Assembly (NCBI GenBank): GCA_037389465.1
Contig: JAZARR010000171.1
Coordinates: 2,976,001-3,040,000, forward strand
Length of the DNA stretch: 64,000 nt
Origin: Baylisascaris procyonis
Taxonomy: Eukaryota > Nematoda > Chromadorea > Rhabditida > Ascarididae
Direction: 5' to 3'
The notes beneath the pieces are model-generated. The model was not told the origin of the DNA. It saw nothing but the letters and a program-made list of their open reading frames with translations, and ran no database searches. Below, one piece after another: positions 39,501-58,711 of the stretch (positions are counted from its first letter, which is position 1; each line of letters opens with the position of its first letter). Made by a program: the position numbers and the translations under genes.

Positions 39501-41261
39501 CACTCTGGTAATTCGTTCGATTCGTGGTTGGGGATATGAACTTATTTTTGACAAATGCTGACTTGCCAGCATCTCACTGTTTTTTCTTGCCTTCACCACT
39601 TATATAGAAACTTTCTATCGATGAAAGTTTACAGAAAAGAGGCGATCGAGAGTTGATGTCGTTATGGCCACAGTTGGAACGCAGAATTCCAGAATATTTC
39701 AAGGATTGTGGTCCAATTGTACCGAGCCTTTTGCATGGTGATTTATGGTCTGGAAATTACGCTTATTGCGAGAGTGGACCAGGTGTTTCTTAATTTGTTT
39801 GTAGTTGACTCTTTTCGCAGCCGTCCTGACTTCTGAAAAATGTTATTGAATTGAAATTGTTAGCAATTCAAAAGCATTCTCACAATATTTGCCTCTTTTT
39901 ATTTATAGTGTAATTGAATTAAAGGCCGAATTTTTATTAATTATTTAACTGTTCGATTTGGCATGCGTCAATTCTGTAGTTGTTTTCCTTGAAACTTGAC
40001 AACAATTAAAGGAGAAGGAGGGGAGGGAAGGGTGATTTGTCGTAAACTCGAAATGTATTCCTCTGAAGTATCAGATCATGGCTCTTTTTTCTGTGAATAG
40101 GTCAATAGGCAGTCTCGGCGATGGCATTTGTTTGGTCATTTCTAACGTATTGCTTACTATATGTTTCTTCATTGCAGTGATCTTTGATCCGGCATCGTTT
40201 TACGGTCATAGCGAGTATGAAATGGGTATTATGACGATGTTTGGTGGATTCGGCAGCGCTGTCTACTCGGCGTATCATGACGTCATTCCAAAACAGAAGG
40301 GTGCAGATAAACGAATTCAGCTTTACGAACTCTACCACAATCTTAATCACTGGTATCCTTTTCTTTGGACTTTTTTTTGGCAAAGGACTTTTTACTCGTC
40401 ATCTGCATTGGTTTGCTTTCAACACAAAAGAAATCGGAAGAGCATTTTTCACTTCTGCCATCGGTTCGCGAGATTTTTTGTAAAAAATGGTGGAAAAATT
40501 TCTGCATTATGTCATCAGGACGTTTTCTTGATGGGAGTGTAGGAATCGTTTTGAAAGTGAATGCCTCTTATCAGTTTCTCCTTTAGTTCCTTCCAGAACA
40601 AATTGTTGAGAAGTCAGAAGGCATCTTTTTGAGAGCAAAAATGGGAATGACTAAAATCTCCTTGAAGTTAATAAGCTATCTACTGTGATGCAACTTCTAA
40701 TGGGCCAAAAATATACATAAGGAAGATGAACAGAAGAGAAAAGAGAAAATCAGGCTAGTGGTAGAATGTAAGTTGGTCGTCACTGTTGCGAAGGCATCGG
40801 CCACACCGAAGCTAGAATTCCACAGTGTTTCATGATTGGCCTTTGCTTTGTCATGGAATTCTGCCTTATCTTCCCGGTTTCTGTATGGGAATGCAGCATT
40901 TGAAAAGTATATGTACGATATAAAGACATGCAATTTGAGATTAGCTTCAACATTTTGAACTTTCGGACTTTCCACTTGAATGGGTGAGCGATACACAACT
41001 TTTGGTGTTCTGGATTTTCCCCCAATTTGCTGCTCCGTATTTATCCTTATGAATGTCTTCATTCCCCCTGCGCTATTGTGAAAATGCTGGAGATAAAAGT
41101 GTTGTGTGTACAATTATGGTGGCACGAACAATTCTAGAGGTAACACAAACAATTCTGGAAATGACACGAAGCAAAAGGAATGTGGCAATTTTGATTTTAG
41201 GAATCACTTCGGTGGCGGTTATCGAGGAGGATCGCTTTCAATAATGCAATCACTTTCGTGA
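33524..41261 (+). CDS. Fructosamine-3-kinase / ketosamine-3-kinase family protein
   Basis: FN3K-family enzymes phosphorylate sugar adducts on protein lysines so that the adduct falls off, a cytosolic deglycation repair. Exons seen: 33524-33667 (start [10 protein letters not shown], then the GGSAGGCIS loop and the FIKFN strand with the ATP-binding Lys), 34477-34560 ([12 protein letters not shown]...VPKPIK), 37269-37431 (MHIHN, then [10 protein letters not shown] and W..DW), 39608-39782 (catalytic [10 protein letters not shown]), 40178-40352 ([13 protein letters not shown]...MFGGF...LNHW) and 41201-41261 ([11 protein letters not shown], stop). All diagnostic motifs appear in family order. The last three junctions are phase-consistent. 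Two pieces are not found: about 35 residues between exons 2 and 3 (where phases also disagree) and about 10 before 39608. They may be diverged exons in the large introns. Visible product is about 266 residues; the human enzyme has 309. A TTTTAG at 33482 may be a leader acceptor. Confidence 0.87.
35001..35128. repeat. Foldback (inverted-repeat) element in an FN3K intron
   Basis: Arms of about 50-60 bases (35001-35062 and 35076-35128) are near reverse complements, including GCATGCA ends, TGAATAGTTYCCTCGCTT and TGCCTTTTT. A short A-run forms the loop. A related stretch occurs alone at 37613-37640, which suggests a dispersed family. Confidence 0.75.
35690..36630. other. Repeat-like segment in an FN3K intron
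   Basis: This stretch holds a C-rich tract (35692-35728), several overlapping minus-strand frames of 74, 125 and 104 codons, and a run of 12 G near 36547-36558. Composition differs from the surrounding intron. The broken minus frames suggest a decayed mobile element, but I recognise no reverse transcriptase or transposase motif. Confidence 0.3.
37485..37506 (+). other. G-rich intronic tract
   Basis: Several G4-G6 runs shortly after the donor of the third visible FN3K exon. Confidence 0.4.
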
Positions 41262-42255
41262 ACGAATGGGTATTGAATTCGATTTCGAAAACATGAACAT
41301 TCTTTTCACTTTATATTATGTGCGTCATTACTCCACGCATTGATATTCATATTTCTGGGTTTACCGCTTATTTGGATGGGGGGGAGGGGATGAGGAGGGG
41401 CAGCAGGCATCGGTATGCCTCTATGCTTAAAACTAGCACCTTGGAGTGACGGTCATTTGACTGGATGCAAAAATAGGTCGATAACGGACTCACTTTTATG
41501 AAAGTGTTGATTCATTTGTCGGGATGTAGAGGCATTGTGCGCTGTTCAGTTTGCTCTCAACGATCACGTTGCGCCGAAGAACCTGCTCGCGTGTGAAACT
41601 GCCTTCTATATTGATTCTTTTCCCTCTAGAAGGACTAGACAGGTACCTCTCTCGAAGCAATCATCCGTGAGGATGTTATAAAGCCATGAAAGTGTAGCCA
41701 TACGAATATGATCGAGATGGGCTTCCCAGGTGAGCGGAGTTGCGAGAGGTTCCTGGGCGTTTTCGGTGTTTCGGTCTAAAAAATAGAACAGTCGATTAAG
41801 TAGTGAAGGATATAAGAGGATCGTGTCATAATGCATGTGATGTTGCGTGTTCTGTGCTTCCTTATAATTTAGTCATGAAAATAGCTTTTATCGGTTTTTG
41901 TTCTATGTTTTGTTAGCGTAATCGTTCGCTAGACTGGGGCAAAAGGTAACGGCAGCAGTGCAGTCACTTTTTTGTCCAGAGCCTTGGAGTTGTGCTTGAA
42001 GATTATTTGCCCTTCATTTCATTTTATTCTGGCAATCCCGATTCGGGCTTTTAATGTAAGTTTAATGTGACTTCGTCGAGCTGGCAACATCTTTAGGTAA
42101 ACTACGAAAATCTATTCCATTTAATCTATTTTACTGGTTGTAAAAGCAGGTATAATGATTACTCCATTGTAAAAATAAACGGCCCGTCTTCTTGAAAACA
42201 TTGAATGAAGTAGAAAAAGACAAGGAATTGTTTAAGATGGTTGGGGGAATGTAAG
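41262..42255. other. Intergenic sequence downstream of the FN3K gene
   Basis: Includes a G-rich tract at 41377-41402. On the minus strand, 41655-41777 has a TTTTTTAG acceptor and a GTACCT donor around an open frame reading ...TWEAHLDHIRMATLSWLYNIL..., an isolated exon candidate with no partner seen. Confidence 0.3.
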
Positions 42256-43091
42256 GCTCTCGGGCCCTGTTCTGCTCTTCTACCATTGATTTGTCTTCGA
42301 AGAATTTGCAGATTTCTCCGTCGAGGCTCGACCAGATGCTTTGTAAACAGGCAACCGAGATCAAGGTTTTTACTAAGACTTAAAAAATCAAAAACAGTAA
42401 GGCGGAGGGGATAAAACAGCGACAGGGGGACGTCTCTGGAACAGAATCTTGGCATGAATGGTGCCACATCCCGCCAACGAGCACTAGGAACTTCTCAGGG
42501 CCGAGATACTTTGCGGCCGGACTGCGCATCGCTTTGGTCAGAACCGAGCCTGGCAAGGACGACATCTTACATGGAAAAGTAGGAGAACATTGATTCCTGT
42601 GTTTGTTCTCTTTCATGGTCGTCGCTTCTTTTCCCTTTCCGAATCAAATGATCTACAACTTTGCTTTACAATTTATTGATCACTCCTTAAAAGAACAATA
42701 CTTAGGATGCAAATTTGGTGCATATGATACGTTAAGGTGTTGATACTAAAAACAACTTGTGAATAGTCTTGTTCATTTTTATATTCAAATGATTGCATTT
42801 TGCAAATTGAAGCTGGCATTTTTGTTATTTATACCTAAAAATATCGATGTCGTTTTCCTTCATCGACTTGGTCAGTCTAACGAGCGATCCGTATCAGAAG
42901 ACAGAACGTCACGCGAATTCGATCCCATCGAAATAGCTATAATTTATCAAAAAAGAAAAAGAAAAAAGAAACTACTCAGGTTCTCTGTGCATTGCATTTT
43001 CCAAGAACTTCGTGATTGGGGTTTTTATTTGGATTTTATTTTCTTGCTTTACTCACCAACTTTGGAGTCACTCGGCTTGGGAAAAATGTGA
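42256..43091 (+). CDS. Candidate unrecognised three-exon gene
   Basis: Exons 42256-42365, 42420-42578 and 42876-43091 are flanked by TAAG, AACAG and GTCAG acceptors and GTTTTT and GTAGGA donors. They stay in one frame across both introns (phase 0 each). The predicted piece contains LDQMLCKQATEIK, then ESWHEWCHIPP and PRYFAAGLRIALVR, then a charged SNERSVSEDRTSREFDP segment and a basic KRKRKKK run before the stop. The 5' end is not found. GC content of the first two exons is above the background. Minus-strand frames over the same bases (for example 42380-42616) are also open, so the strand is not certain. No family recognised. Confidence 0.3.
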
Positions 43092-43413
43092 AAGAGGAAA
43101 GAGAAAAAATTTCTTGACGAAGTCAATTTGACACAAAAATCGCCGATGGATACGAATTGTTGTCGACGAATAGTTTGGAGCTGTCGTAAGATTACACAAA
43201 TATATATTACCTGCATCGTTCAGAACGCACTGAATTCTGCTTTAATCCACTGCCATCAAGCATACATGCGTATAGGAAATGCCTAAAGCAAAATTCTGCT
43301 GCAATCTTTTCCGATCGCTTCGTATTTCCTTTGCAGTATGGTGTTCAGAAGCGAAGACTGCACGATAGCAATACTGTAGAGAATAAGAGGTCATTGCAGA
43401 CACATATTTCATC

Positions 43414-44097
43414 TTAACGTGGCGAAAAAATATCGAAAAACTTGTTTCTATTAAAGCGCATCGCTCGCAACATAGCACTCAAAGTTTGATCGCGTTCAGT
43501 ACAACGTTTAGTCCCGGCAGTGTTTGGAAGGTGGCCTCTGTGAACAAGGCTATCCACCAAATGAAACAATGAGCTCTGCCCCCGAGAACGTAGTTTGGTG
43601 AGAGTTTGAGTTCTCATAATCCCCCTGTGGGCGAGGCGAAGTTCCGGAGAGCGGACGTTCCCGCAAGAGTAGAAGGTTGAGAAACGGCAGGTTCTTTTAT
43701 GAGACTTTTCACATCGTTCATGTTGTTGTGCTGTATCGTTTTCATGGGAAGCTGTAATAGGAATAATTTTCGAAAAGTTGCAATTTTGGCGTATTTTTGA
43801 CAACTCATTCGATATAGTAATCGCGACTGGAACCCAATGTGCATATTTTTGCAGAACGCAGTTGCATGCTTTGTTAAATTCAGGTGGTGGCAAATTTATA
43901 GAGAAAGGTGCTCGCTTCGTGGTCAGTGAGAGGGACTGTGGTAATGTCACGTTCTCTTGAAGAAGGAAATGTAGTGAAGGCCACTTTCCTATTGCAGAAC
44001 TTATTGGAAATGAAGTGGGGGAGCAGTATGCGCTCTTGACATGAGTTTCCGTTATGCTTTTTAACTGTGTCCATATTATCTCGATATCATCTTTCAT
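43414..44097 (-). CDS. Unrecognised 227-codon open frame
   Basis: This is the longest uninterrupted frame in the window and unusual for AT-rich non-coding DNA. It starts with MKDDIEIIW and contains APFSINLPPPEFNKACNCVL and a Cys/His/Arg-rich stretch (CEKSHKRTCRFSTFYSCGN). A stretch of this kind reminded me of the linker before the GIY-YIG domain in some retroelement polyproteins, but no catalytic motif is present, so the resemblance is weak. It may be an exon, a decayed mobile element or chance. Confidence 0.3.
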   Translation of the reverse strand: MKDDIEIIWTQLKSITETHVKSAYCSPTSFPISSAIGKWPSLHFLLQENVTLPQSLSLTTKRAPFSINLPPPEFNKACNCVLQKYAHWVPVAITISNELSKIRQNCNFSKIIPITASHENDTAQQHERCEKSHKRTCRFSTFYSCGNVRSPELRLAHRGIMRTQTLTKLRSRGQSSLFHLVDSLVHRGHLPNTAGTKRCTERDQTLSAMLRAMRFNRNKFFDIFSPR

Positions 44098-45221
44098 GAT
44101 AAGCTATTGTTTCTCTGACGAAACATGTGCACCACGCTGTCTTTTAGCGTTTCTCATTCCGACAAACCGCATCATACACTTTTCTCATGTTGTGTAACCT
44201 AACGGTGAATTTTTTTTCAGCTTGTGACCGGTGAATTCGTGCTTCTGTTATTCCTTACAGGGATGATGATAACCATCGGGGCACCCTCAGAGGCCACCCA
44301 CAAAGGCGGGGGTTTCGGTATTTATTGAATTTTGAACTCTTTAGAGCATGAAACGTATGAAGGACCCATAGATACTCAAATGTTCATCTCACAAAAAATC
44401 GATGTTCTTCTTGCCATTGAACAGGTCAAACAATCGCCATAAATCAATCAGTCATTAAGTCCGATCAATACAGCTCACATAACTGATACGCAATCGTTCT
44501 CTTTGTAAGCAGCAATTATTAAACTCGTCTACCTCACCTGTCTTTCCGGTCACAGCGCATCAAATAAAATCTGAGCCCAACAAACATACGACAGAATTCC
44601 CCGCAATCCCACACTACAGCGCCAATTTCTATTTGAAATATGAAACGCATGCAACCGTCGGAAATTTTTTTTCCTAGTCTACATCTTTTTATTCTTTTAA
44701 ACTAAACTTTTTCATTACCTTCTAGATTTCCACTCGATGTAGATAAATAAAACAATAGACCGTGTTCCAACCCATTATGCCAGCACCGCTAAAACACTGC
44801 GCAGCATACTGGGAAGATCGAAACAAGTATTGCGCACAGCAGTTGTCACCAGCAATATATTGGATAAGCACCGTATTTTGGTGATCTTTTTTTAAACTGT
44901 GCTTCATTTCGCTTTCGACGACGCTTAGCTCCGCTAGAGGATGATCGGTGATCTAAAATGAATGGAGTTGAGTTGAATATGAGGCCATGAAAATCACCAT
45001 CGAAACGAAAGCGCTCCATCAAGTTCGATTGCGAAGTTTTACGTAACGCCATATAGTCAAATCAATAATTTTGGCTTTTTTCTTCAGTTGGATTTCCTAT
45101 CCTTCGTAGTTTTCCATTATCGAAGTCATATATGTTGCAGATTTAAAGAACAGATGATATCGAAGAATAGAAATCATTTTACCAAATTTTATTCCTCTTT
45201 CATGTACTCATTAATACTAGC

Positions 45222-45284
45222 CAAAGCTAAGGCTTTTGCTAGCTAAAGCTTTCTTGTTAGCTAAAGCTAGCTAAAGCTTTCGTT
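45222..45284. repeat. Cluster of AGCTAAAGCT motifs
   Basis: Variants of AGCTAAAGCT occur about five times in 60 bases just 3' of the GDH stop codon. The unit is partly palindromic (AGCT ends). No function known to me. Confidence 0.6.
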
Positions 45285-45322
45285 GTTTGAGGAGTGTGGA
45301 GATGATCATCTGCGGCGATCAT

Positions 45323-52166
<6,844 letters not shown>

Positions 52167-55100
52167 CTGCAAAAAATAACGCCAAATTTAAGAATGCCTT
52201 AATCAATTTTTAACTCATCAAATGGAACGTTGAACCATCCTGATCTCAGAGAAAATAGATTTTTTTAAAACGTGACTAGGAATAAATGAAAGTTTGGGAA
52301 TTGTAAGTCACTAAGATAACAACTAAAAAGATATTTGGATATACGGATAGGAAAAGGTTTAGGGTATATAGAAGTTGACTGTCAATAAATATTTCTTTAT
52401 TTTAGGCTACAAGGGTGATGCGCATCCTCTTTTGGTGAATTCATTTAGTGAATATCTAGTTTCTAGCGAAAAGCGCAAAGTGATAAGAGCAAAGAATGAA
52501 AAGAATTTTAAAAAAATCAGTGGAATTATTTAAGAAATTCTAGTGATTAATCTGTAAATCCGTTGTTCTACGTCGATTTCGAATCGATCATGCGAAATCG
52601 ATAGTTACATCGGAAGTTCATGATGAGTAACATTATTTAAAAAAAGAAAGGCATGGTAGGGAGAAAGCGGCTATCATACATGTAGCAGTTCAGCTGTCAT
52701 ATCTACATCAAACCGACTGTTAGCAAGTATAATTTCTGCTCTCTTATCCACTGTTTATTCTTTTGAAACATATGTGGCCAATTTTACGATCCAAGTTTCA
52801 AAAAGGGTCCCTCAAATTTACAAGACTTTGAAAAAATAAGAGAAATTTGCAGAGAGATTTTTATAGCCCTAATGAGGTGAAGAATTAAAATTAATTATAA
52901 CTCCTCAAATTGTATAGAATAAAATTATGCAATCACGTGATTTTATTTTCAGTATTTATTCTAACAAGTTTATGCTTGATAACTAAGCAGTAAGTTGATG
53001 ACAAGCAACGCTATGGTGTAAAAGTGGGTCAACATTGAAGAGAATATTGTGCAAGCAACCGCTTGATGGGTATCTGCATGCTTACATAGAGGACGACACA
53101 ATGAAGCATCTGAATGATTATTACTGATAAGAAACTCCCAAATGTGGTCGATATTTAATGTGGCCAGAAGTGATATTGGTTACAATAACGATATGAACTC
53201 TACGTGCGAAGAAAGAAAACATTTCTTCGATCATTGTTCGTGTTTACCATTACAATATAGAGATTGAACTATAGTCCATAAAATTTTAGTTGAGTGAAAC
53301 GTAATCGATTAACGACCTATAGAGTGAACGTTTTAAATAATATGATGTGGAATATGTTTTGTGCACAATTTCATCGATGTTACATTTTTTATTTCATTGA
53401 AATCCTTAAAAGAATTACTCTTACAATAATATTATTGTAAAGACTACTCATCGAATGTTTTAATCTGTGAAAAGATGTTTGCCGGAGGAAACATTGAGGT
53501 AGTGCAGTAAAAGTTTTTGTGAATACTCGACGGACTTGTTGGGTTCTTTTGAGGCAATCGATGAGCACAAGTCGTTGTACATGCAGAAACTAACTGTCAT
53601 CAATTCATCGATTATTTCGACTGCTATCGAATGGAATTTTGATTGAAAACACTTGAAAAAGAAGCATTTTTATACAAATATTTTCGACGAAATATTTTTC
53701 ATCTCTACTCGCTATGAAATGCTTTTTATTTCGATTTGCGCAACACTTTCAAGTTGAAGTTGGTAAATGCTGAAGTAATTAAATTTTCGAGAGAAAAGAA
53801 AGAAATCAAAAGGATAAGGCACAAAGTTCCTTTATAAATCCTGAGCCAAAAAGGGCTGTTTATAGTAAAGTTACCTTCCCCGAAAGGTAGTCATTCAAAA
53901 AATAAAACTAACAGTCCATCTTTCAGATGAACGAAACCTTCTTTTGTTTGGGAAATGAAGAAATGAGGTGATGAATGGGTGGAAATAAATCGTTTTTCTG
54001 GCGATGCCTCAACACTACTGAGAAATATTGCTGTGCTCGAAAAAGGAAACTAGTTAGAGGAAAGACAGACAATTTTCCTACGTAAAAAAGAACATATTTT
54101 GCATTTCTATTGACTAACAATAGTGTGCGACAAGTCGGGAAAATCGAAGGGACAGCAATAGTGGTGCTTTCATTACTATTAAAAACAGTGATATTGGCTT
54201 CTGTTAGCTAAGCTTTCCCCTCAACTTTTCCCACTCTCTTCGCCCTCTCCCTTTTCCCACTATGTTCCCCACTCATAAAATTGAAAAATAGAACCCTCTG
54301 ATCGACAAAGGCTCAGCATCTACGAAAAAACATCACATATGTGGTGTAAGAGTGGTGAAGAAATTCAACATAATATGCGTTAAGCATCAAATTGTGTTGC
54401 TTTGACCACTGTTGTTACATTGGAAAATCGTTGGTACACAGCAATATTTCTGATGATTTTTGAGGCGAAAATAACAGTTTATGTGGATTAATACGCTCAA
54501 AATTCACAGAAATACCAGGAAAACCTTTTTTTTGAATGAAAAATAAAGCACGTATGCATATAGCAGCTAATATTCAATCAGAGAAAAAATTTTGCGCAAC
54601 CATAGGCTTAAAATAGATGGAACTCATAGAGATGAGCAGGTGGTAAATATTTATTCGGCTTCATTTTCTGATGCCTATAAAAATATAAGAAAAAGAATTT
54701 GTGGAAATTATTGTGACAACACTCATAGAGTAGTCGTTCAATGAGTGAGTAAAAATTTGAACAATATGCAACGCCATCTTCAAACGACATACTTAGACAT
54801 TTCCTTATGTGCATTTCTGTAAATTAGATCAAATTTTTCAGGTTACCTCTCCGTTAAGCTCCCCAAAGTCTTACATATTTTCAGAATTTTTTAAATAATT
54901 TTATAGCTTTTGAATTTCACTAAGAGTAAGTATCACAATACTACAGTACGCTTTTTTGAGTTAATTGATAGCTCTTCTAACTTATAATAATTCATGACGT
55001 TCAAATAGTCGCCTATATATGCATCCATGGTGTGGTCGGCAGTTGTTTTCTTCTTCAAAAATATTTCAACTGCAGAAATTTTTAGAAATTATGGAGAAAG

Positions 55101-58100
55101 TGGAAGAAAGTCAGCAGTCTCTTGAACGGAAAGAGGAGAAGAGAAATTTGGTTTTATTCACCGTTTAATATTTTGGGGAAAATATGGCTTAGTCATGAAA
55201 TTTCGATTGAAATTCTTCAAAAATGATTCATCCGCTCGGTAGTGAAACCACTTCTTTTGACTAACAAGGAGTTTAACATCCGATTGAAATTTGCTATTTA
55301 ATTGGCACGGGGACAGCAAAGTACAACAATAAGAGAACATTTTTTTTTTGTGATAGATCTGTTTCTGCAAAATTCCTTCATTTCAAATTTGCACTCTTAT
55401 GGTTTATTGATACATCTGTAAAAGTTTTTTTTGTATTTTTATACGCCCATTAGGCAATCACTTTGTACTAAAAATATTTGCAATTATAATCAAAGTTATC
55501 AGTGGACGCATATGAAGTTTGTGTTCATGCTCGATGAAGCATTGTAAAGTTTTTCTTTCGTAAATTTTTCTATCACCAAATTCTTAATTTCTTACATTCC
55601 TCCAACATCGTTTCACGTTTCGCAATGCAAACAAAAAATTCGTTTTTCTAATGGAACACTATTGTTGCAAATGCAAATGTGGTTCCATCGAAAGAAGTGC
55701 TCGAACAGCATAATTCTTTATTGGGTTGAACATTAGCCATAGAGAACTTTGTAACGCTTCGCAAGACAGTCGGGATCATGATTTGGTATTGTTTAGCTAC
55801 TAGGCTCAAAAGTGGTTTTAATAAATTAAACTAGAGGTCATTTGTTTAAATTTATTCCGTTACAAAAAACTTCTTGAATACTATTTCATTCATGCTGAAA
55901 AATCTTTCGCATAGTAGCACTCATCACCACTGACCGCTATTGAGCAGCAGTGATCAGCGTATTTGCTCTCTGAAATCTCCGACGATTATTTTGTCGCAAT
56001 GAAAGCTAAGTGGCCAGCAGAGTCACATCGATCAACATCAATGATCACATGAATGTAATGCAAAGTTAGAGTGTTGATCATGTATAGTGCGAATCATTTA
56101 TGGCGTTTTATAATGATTGTTGATAAGTCAATTGGCAATTTTATATCTATAGAAGTACTGAAATGTTTGGTCAATTAATTATGTCTCTTCGATTTGTTGA
56201 TAATTACTACTGAAAGAATGCACGTATTATTAAAATGATCGTTATTGATCAGAATGGTGCCAATTTGCAAATCGCTTATATTTTTATGTTTTATTCAATG
56301 CTTATAGCCGCTAGCTTGACTAGATATATTTGTCACAATTATCGCTGATTATCAGCCATCATAGGATTATGATCCCTTTGAAATGGTTACAAAAGTAATT
56401 ACGGTTGAAGTGACATAAATGTTAGTGATATTTATCTAAAAATTCTTCCATGTACCGTATTACTGGTAATATTTTGCTTTAGATATTGAAAAATTGACAT
56501 TCTTATATCTATTTCTTCAGGTTATCATATTCAATTTCATCGTCGAAGGAAGGGCATCGAAGAGGATCATAGTCCCAACGGCTATCGAATTTTATTGGGA
56601 AAAGGAAAACTTCGAGTGATCAGCTTCTCTAATCATGATGGTTTAAACATAAATTTCTAAATCAAAGGACGGATATCTTCGATGGTATCGTTTTTTCAAA
56701 CATTATAGCTCATTTATTTGAGCTAGCAAGTAGATCGTGATATTTGGAAATTTTTTTTGTGGTTTTAATTCCCAAATGAGTTTTTAAGTGATTCAAAGAG
56801 ACTGAAGTGCGCCTTTACGTTGAGCTGTTCATTAGCATCATCAACAGTAAATTCGATTAACAATGCTCATTTAAAATCACTGCACACTGCAATCAGAAAA
56901 AGCAACGCAACCAGGTGATATCTATCTAGATTGCACTTACATGCTTGGCCCTTATATGCTTGCAAACAGCAAAATTTGCTGCTGTATATTGACCATATAC
57001 GTCGGCAGAGTAATGAAAAGTTACATGCTAAGGCATGCGGAATGTGCATCCTAATGAAACAATTTTTTGAGTGGCTTTGATCTACAACGAGAAGTTGCGC
57101 AAACTGCTGTTTAGATAGAAAGCCGGCAGTTCCAGTCGTTATAAATTTCTCACTCTTCGTATTGGAGGAATTTGCTGCGCTAGCAGGATGACGGTATTAA
57201 TTTTTCGATGTAATCCAAAAATTAATTCGGTTTGTCGTCCGATTTTTGGCGGCATAATATCGGAAAGCAAAACGGTACTGCCATTAGAAGCGCCAACCGA
57301 TAAAATCTCCAAAATGCGAAGTTTCCTTGATGTCGTCGTTCTGTGGTGCTTTCGCATTCAACGTTTAGTCGAAAGCCATTTCCATCACAATTTCTTTATA
57401 TATTGAACATCAAGATTGATCAATTGATCCAGTCGGTATTCGTTGTTCAGAACCGCTTAACGCTCAGCTTGGCAAGGGCATCGTGGTTAGATTGCCAATC
57501 GAGCTTCTGTTGAGCAAAATTCGAGTTAGTGATTATAAAAAATTGAAATGAAAAGACGCCACTTTCGTTTGGTTAAAATAATCGTCGCGTTTTTTTCGGA
57601 GAAATTTCTGTCAAGTTTGCTTTATATTCGTAAGCATTCACTTCGTACTGATCCGTTTTATCCAAAAAAAGCTCGACAGAGTTTGTCATTTTCACTCAAA
57701 AATAGCATGCTGGCTGTAAATGAATTCGTTTATTTGAAGCTTTGCATTCAATGACTGATTATTAAAGCAATAAGGGAGGACGCTAATAACCTACCATAAA
57801 TATTTAAGGGATCTGATTAGGGACGGCAGGAAAATGACCTCCACATGTTTTTTACACAATTTTTTTGAGAAGTTACCAGCGGCAATTTTACTGGCATTTA
57901 CGCGTTCATTATTTCCTTACTTTGTAAATTTTTACAACCAATGCAGCAATTGCTACAAGTGCAGTGAAGAAGGCTTTTGTGATTTTTTCACCCGAAAAAT
58001 TTACTGGCTATCTGTCTTTTTGCCTTCAATAGCTGTGGCTAATTTATAAAATTTCTTTCATTTCATCATGCTACATCAAATGTTATGACTTTATTAGGTA

Positions 58101-58624
58101 AGGTTGTCTTTTTCGTTCAACAAAAAAGTTTGTTTGTTTCATTGTGTGCTTTCATCCGTGATAACGACCAACAGTGAACAACACTAACGAGTTAATCAGG
58201 TGTATGCTAACTGATCACAGAGCATTGAGACGCTCGTCGGACATAACATTAAACATCATCCAGAATGGTGTTTTTTCAAAAATTCCTCTTGTGCAATATA
58301 TAATCGTGTCGATGCGGAATTTAGATAATTTCCACATTTAGATATTTTTTGCAATATTATAGATGCTGACTCAAGTAGGTCCTAAAAAGTTTCATGGCCA
58401 ATGCCTCGTTTAGGCGAAAACTGTAGCATATATTGCGTTCATGTTGTTCGTAGATTGTGTGGGGAGTGAAACTGTGGTTGAATTCTTCCGCTTCATGACT
58501 ACTAAGAGTAAGCGTAGAACTTTTGGTCCCCAATTCAACTCCATGCTCTATCCACCAAATTTCATTGCTTTGGAATTTGTTGGCTTGGAAAAACTTTGGA
58601 ATTTGAAAAAAAGTTGGAACTGCA

Positions 58625-58626
<2 letters not shown>
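52167..58626. other. Long AT-rich region without a recognised gene
   Basis: The GDH presequence exon and promoter may lie at the left end. Elsewhere I found no family. Two weak exon-like segments stand out. One is 56521-56620, after a TTCTTCAG acceptor. The other is about 57139-57406, which is open on both strands and less AT-biased. A pyrimidine-rich stretch lies at 54220-54275. Confidence 0.45.

Positions 58627-58709
<83 letters not shown>
58627..58709. repeat. (TA)n microsatellite, left of the GC-rich insert
   Basis: About 83 bases of TA dinucleotide ending exactly where the GC-rich segment begins. Confidence 0.97.

Positions 58710-58711
<2 letters not shown>

Larger units (their letters stand above)
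43092..45322. other. Region between the candidate gene and GDH
   Basis: Apart from the 227-codon minus frame at 43414-44097 and the AGCTAAAGCT cluster at 45222-45284, no feature is recognised. Confidence 0.4.

Noticed and set aside
42380..42616. Minus-strand frame with a faint resemblance to PAF-acetylhydrolase
   Set aside because: Needs a frameshift, and no catalytic GHSFGG motif is found nearby.
56521..56620. GYRILLGKGK read as a protein-kinase glycine loop
   Set aside because: No VAIK lysine, HRD or DFG motif occurs in the surrounding sequence; the match is too short.
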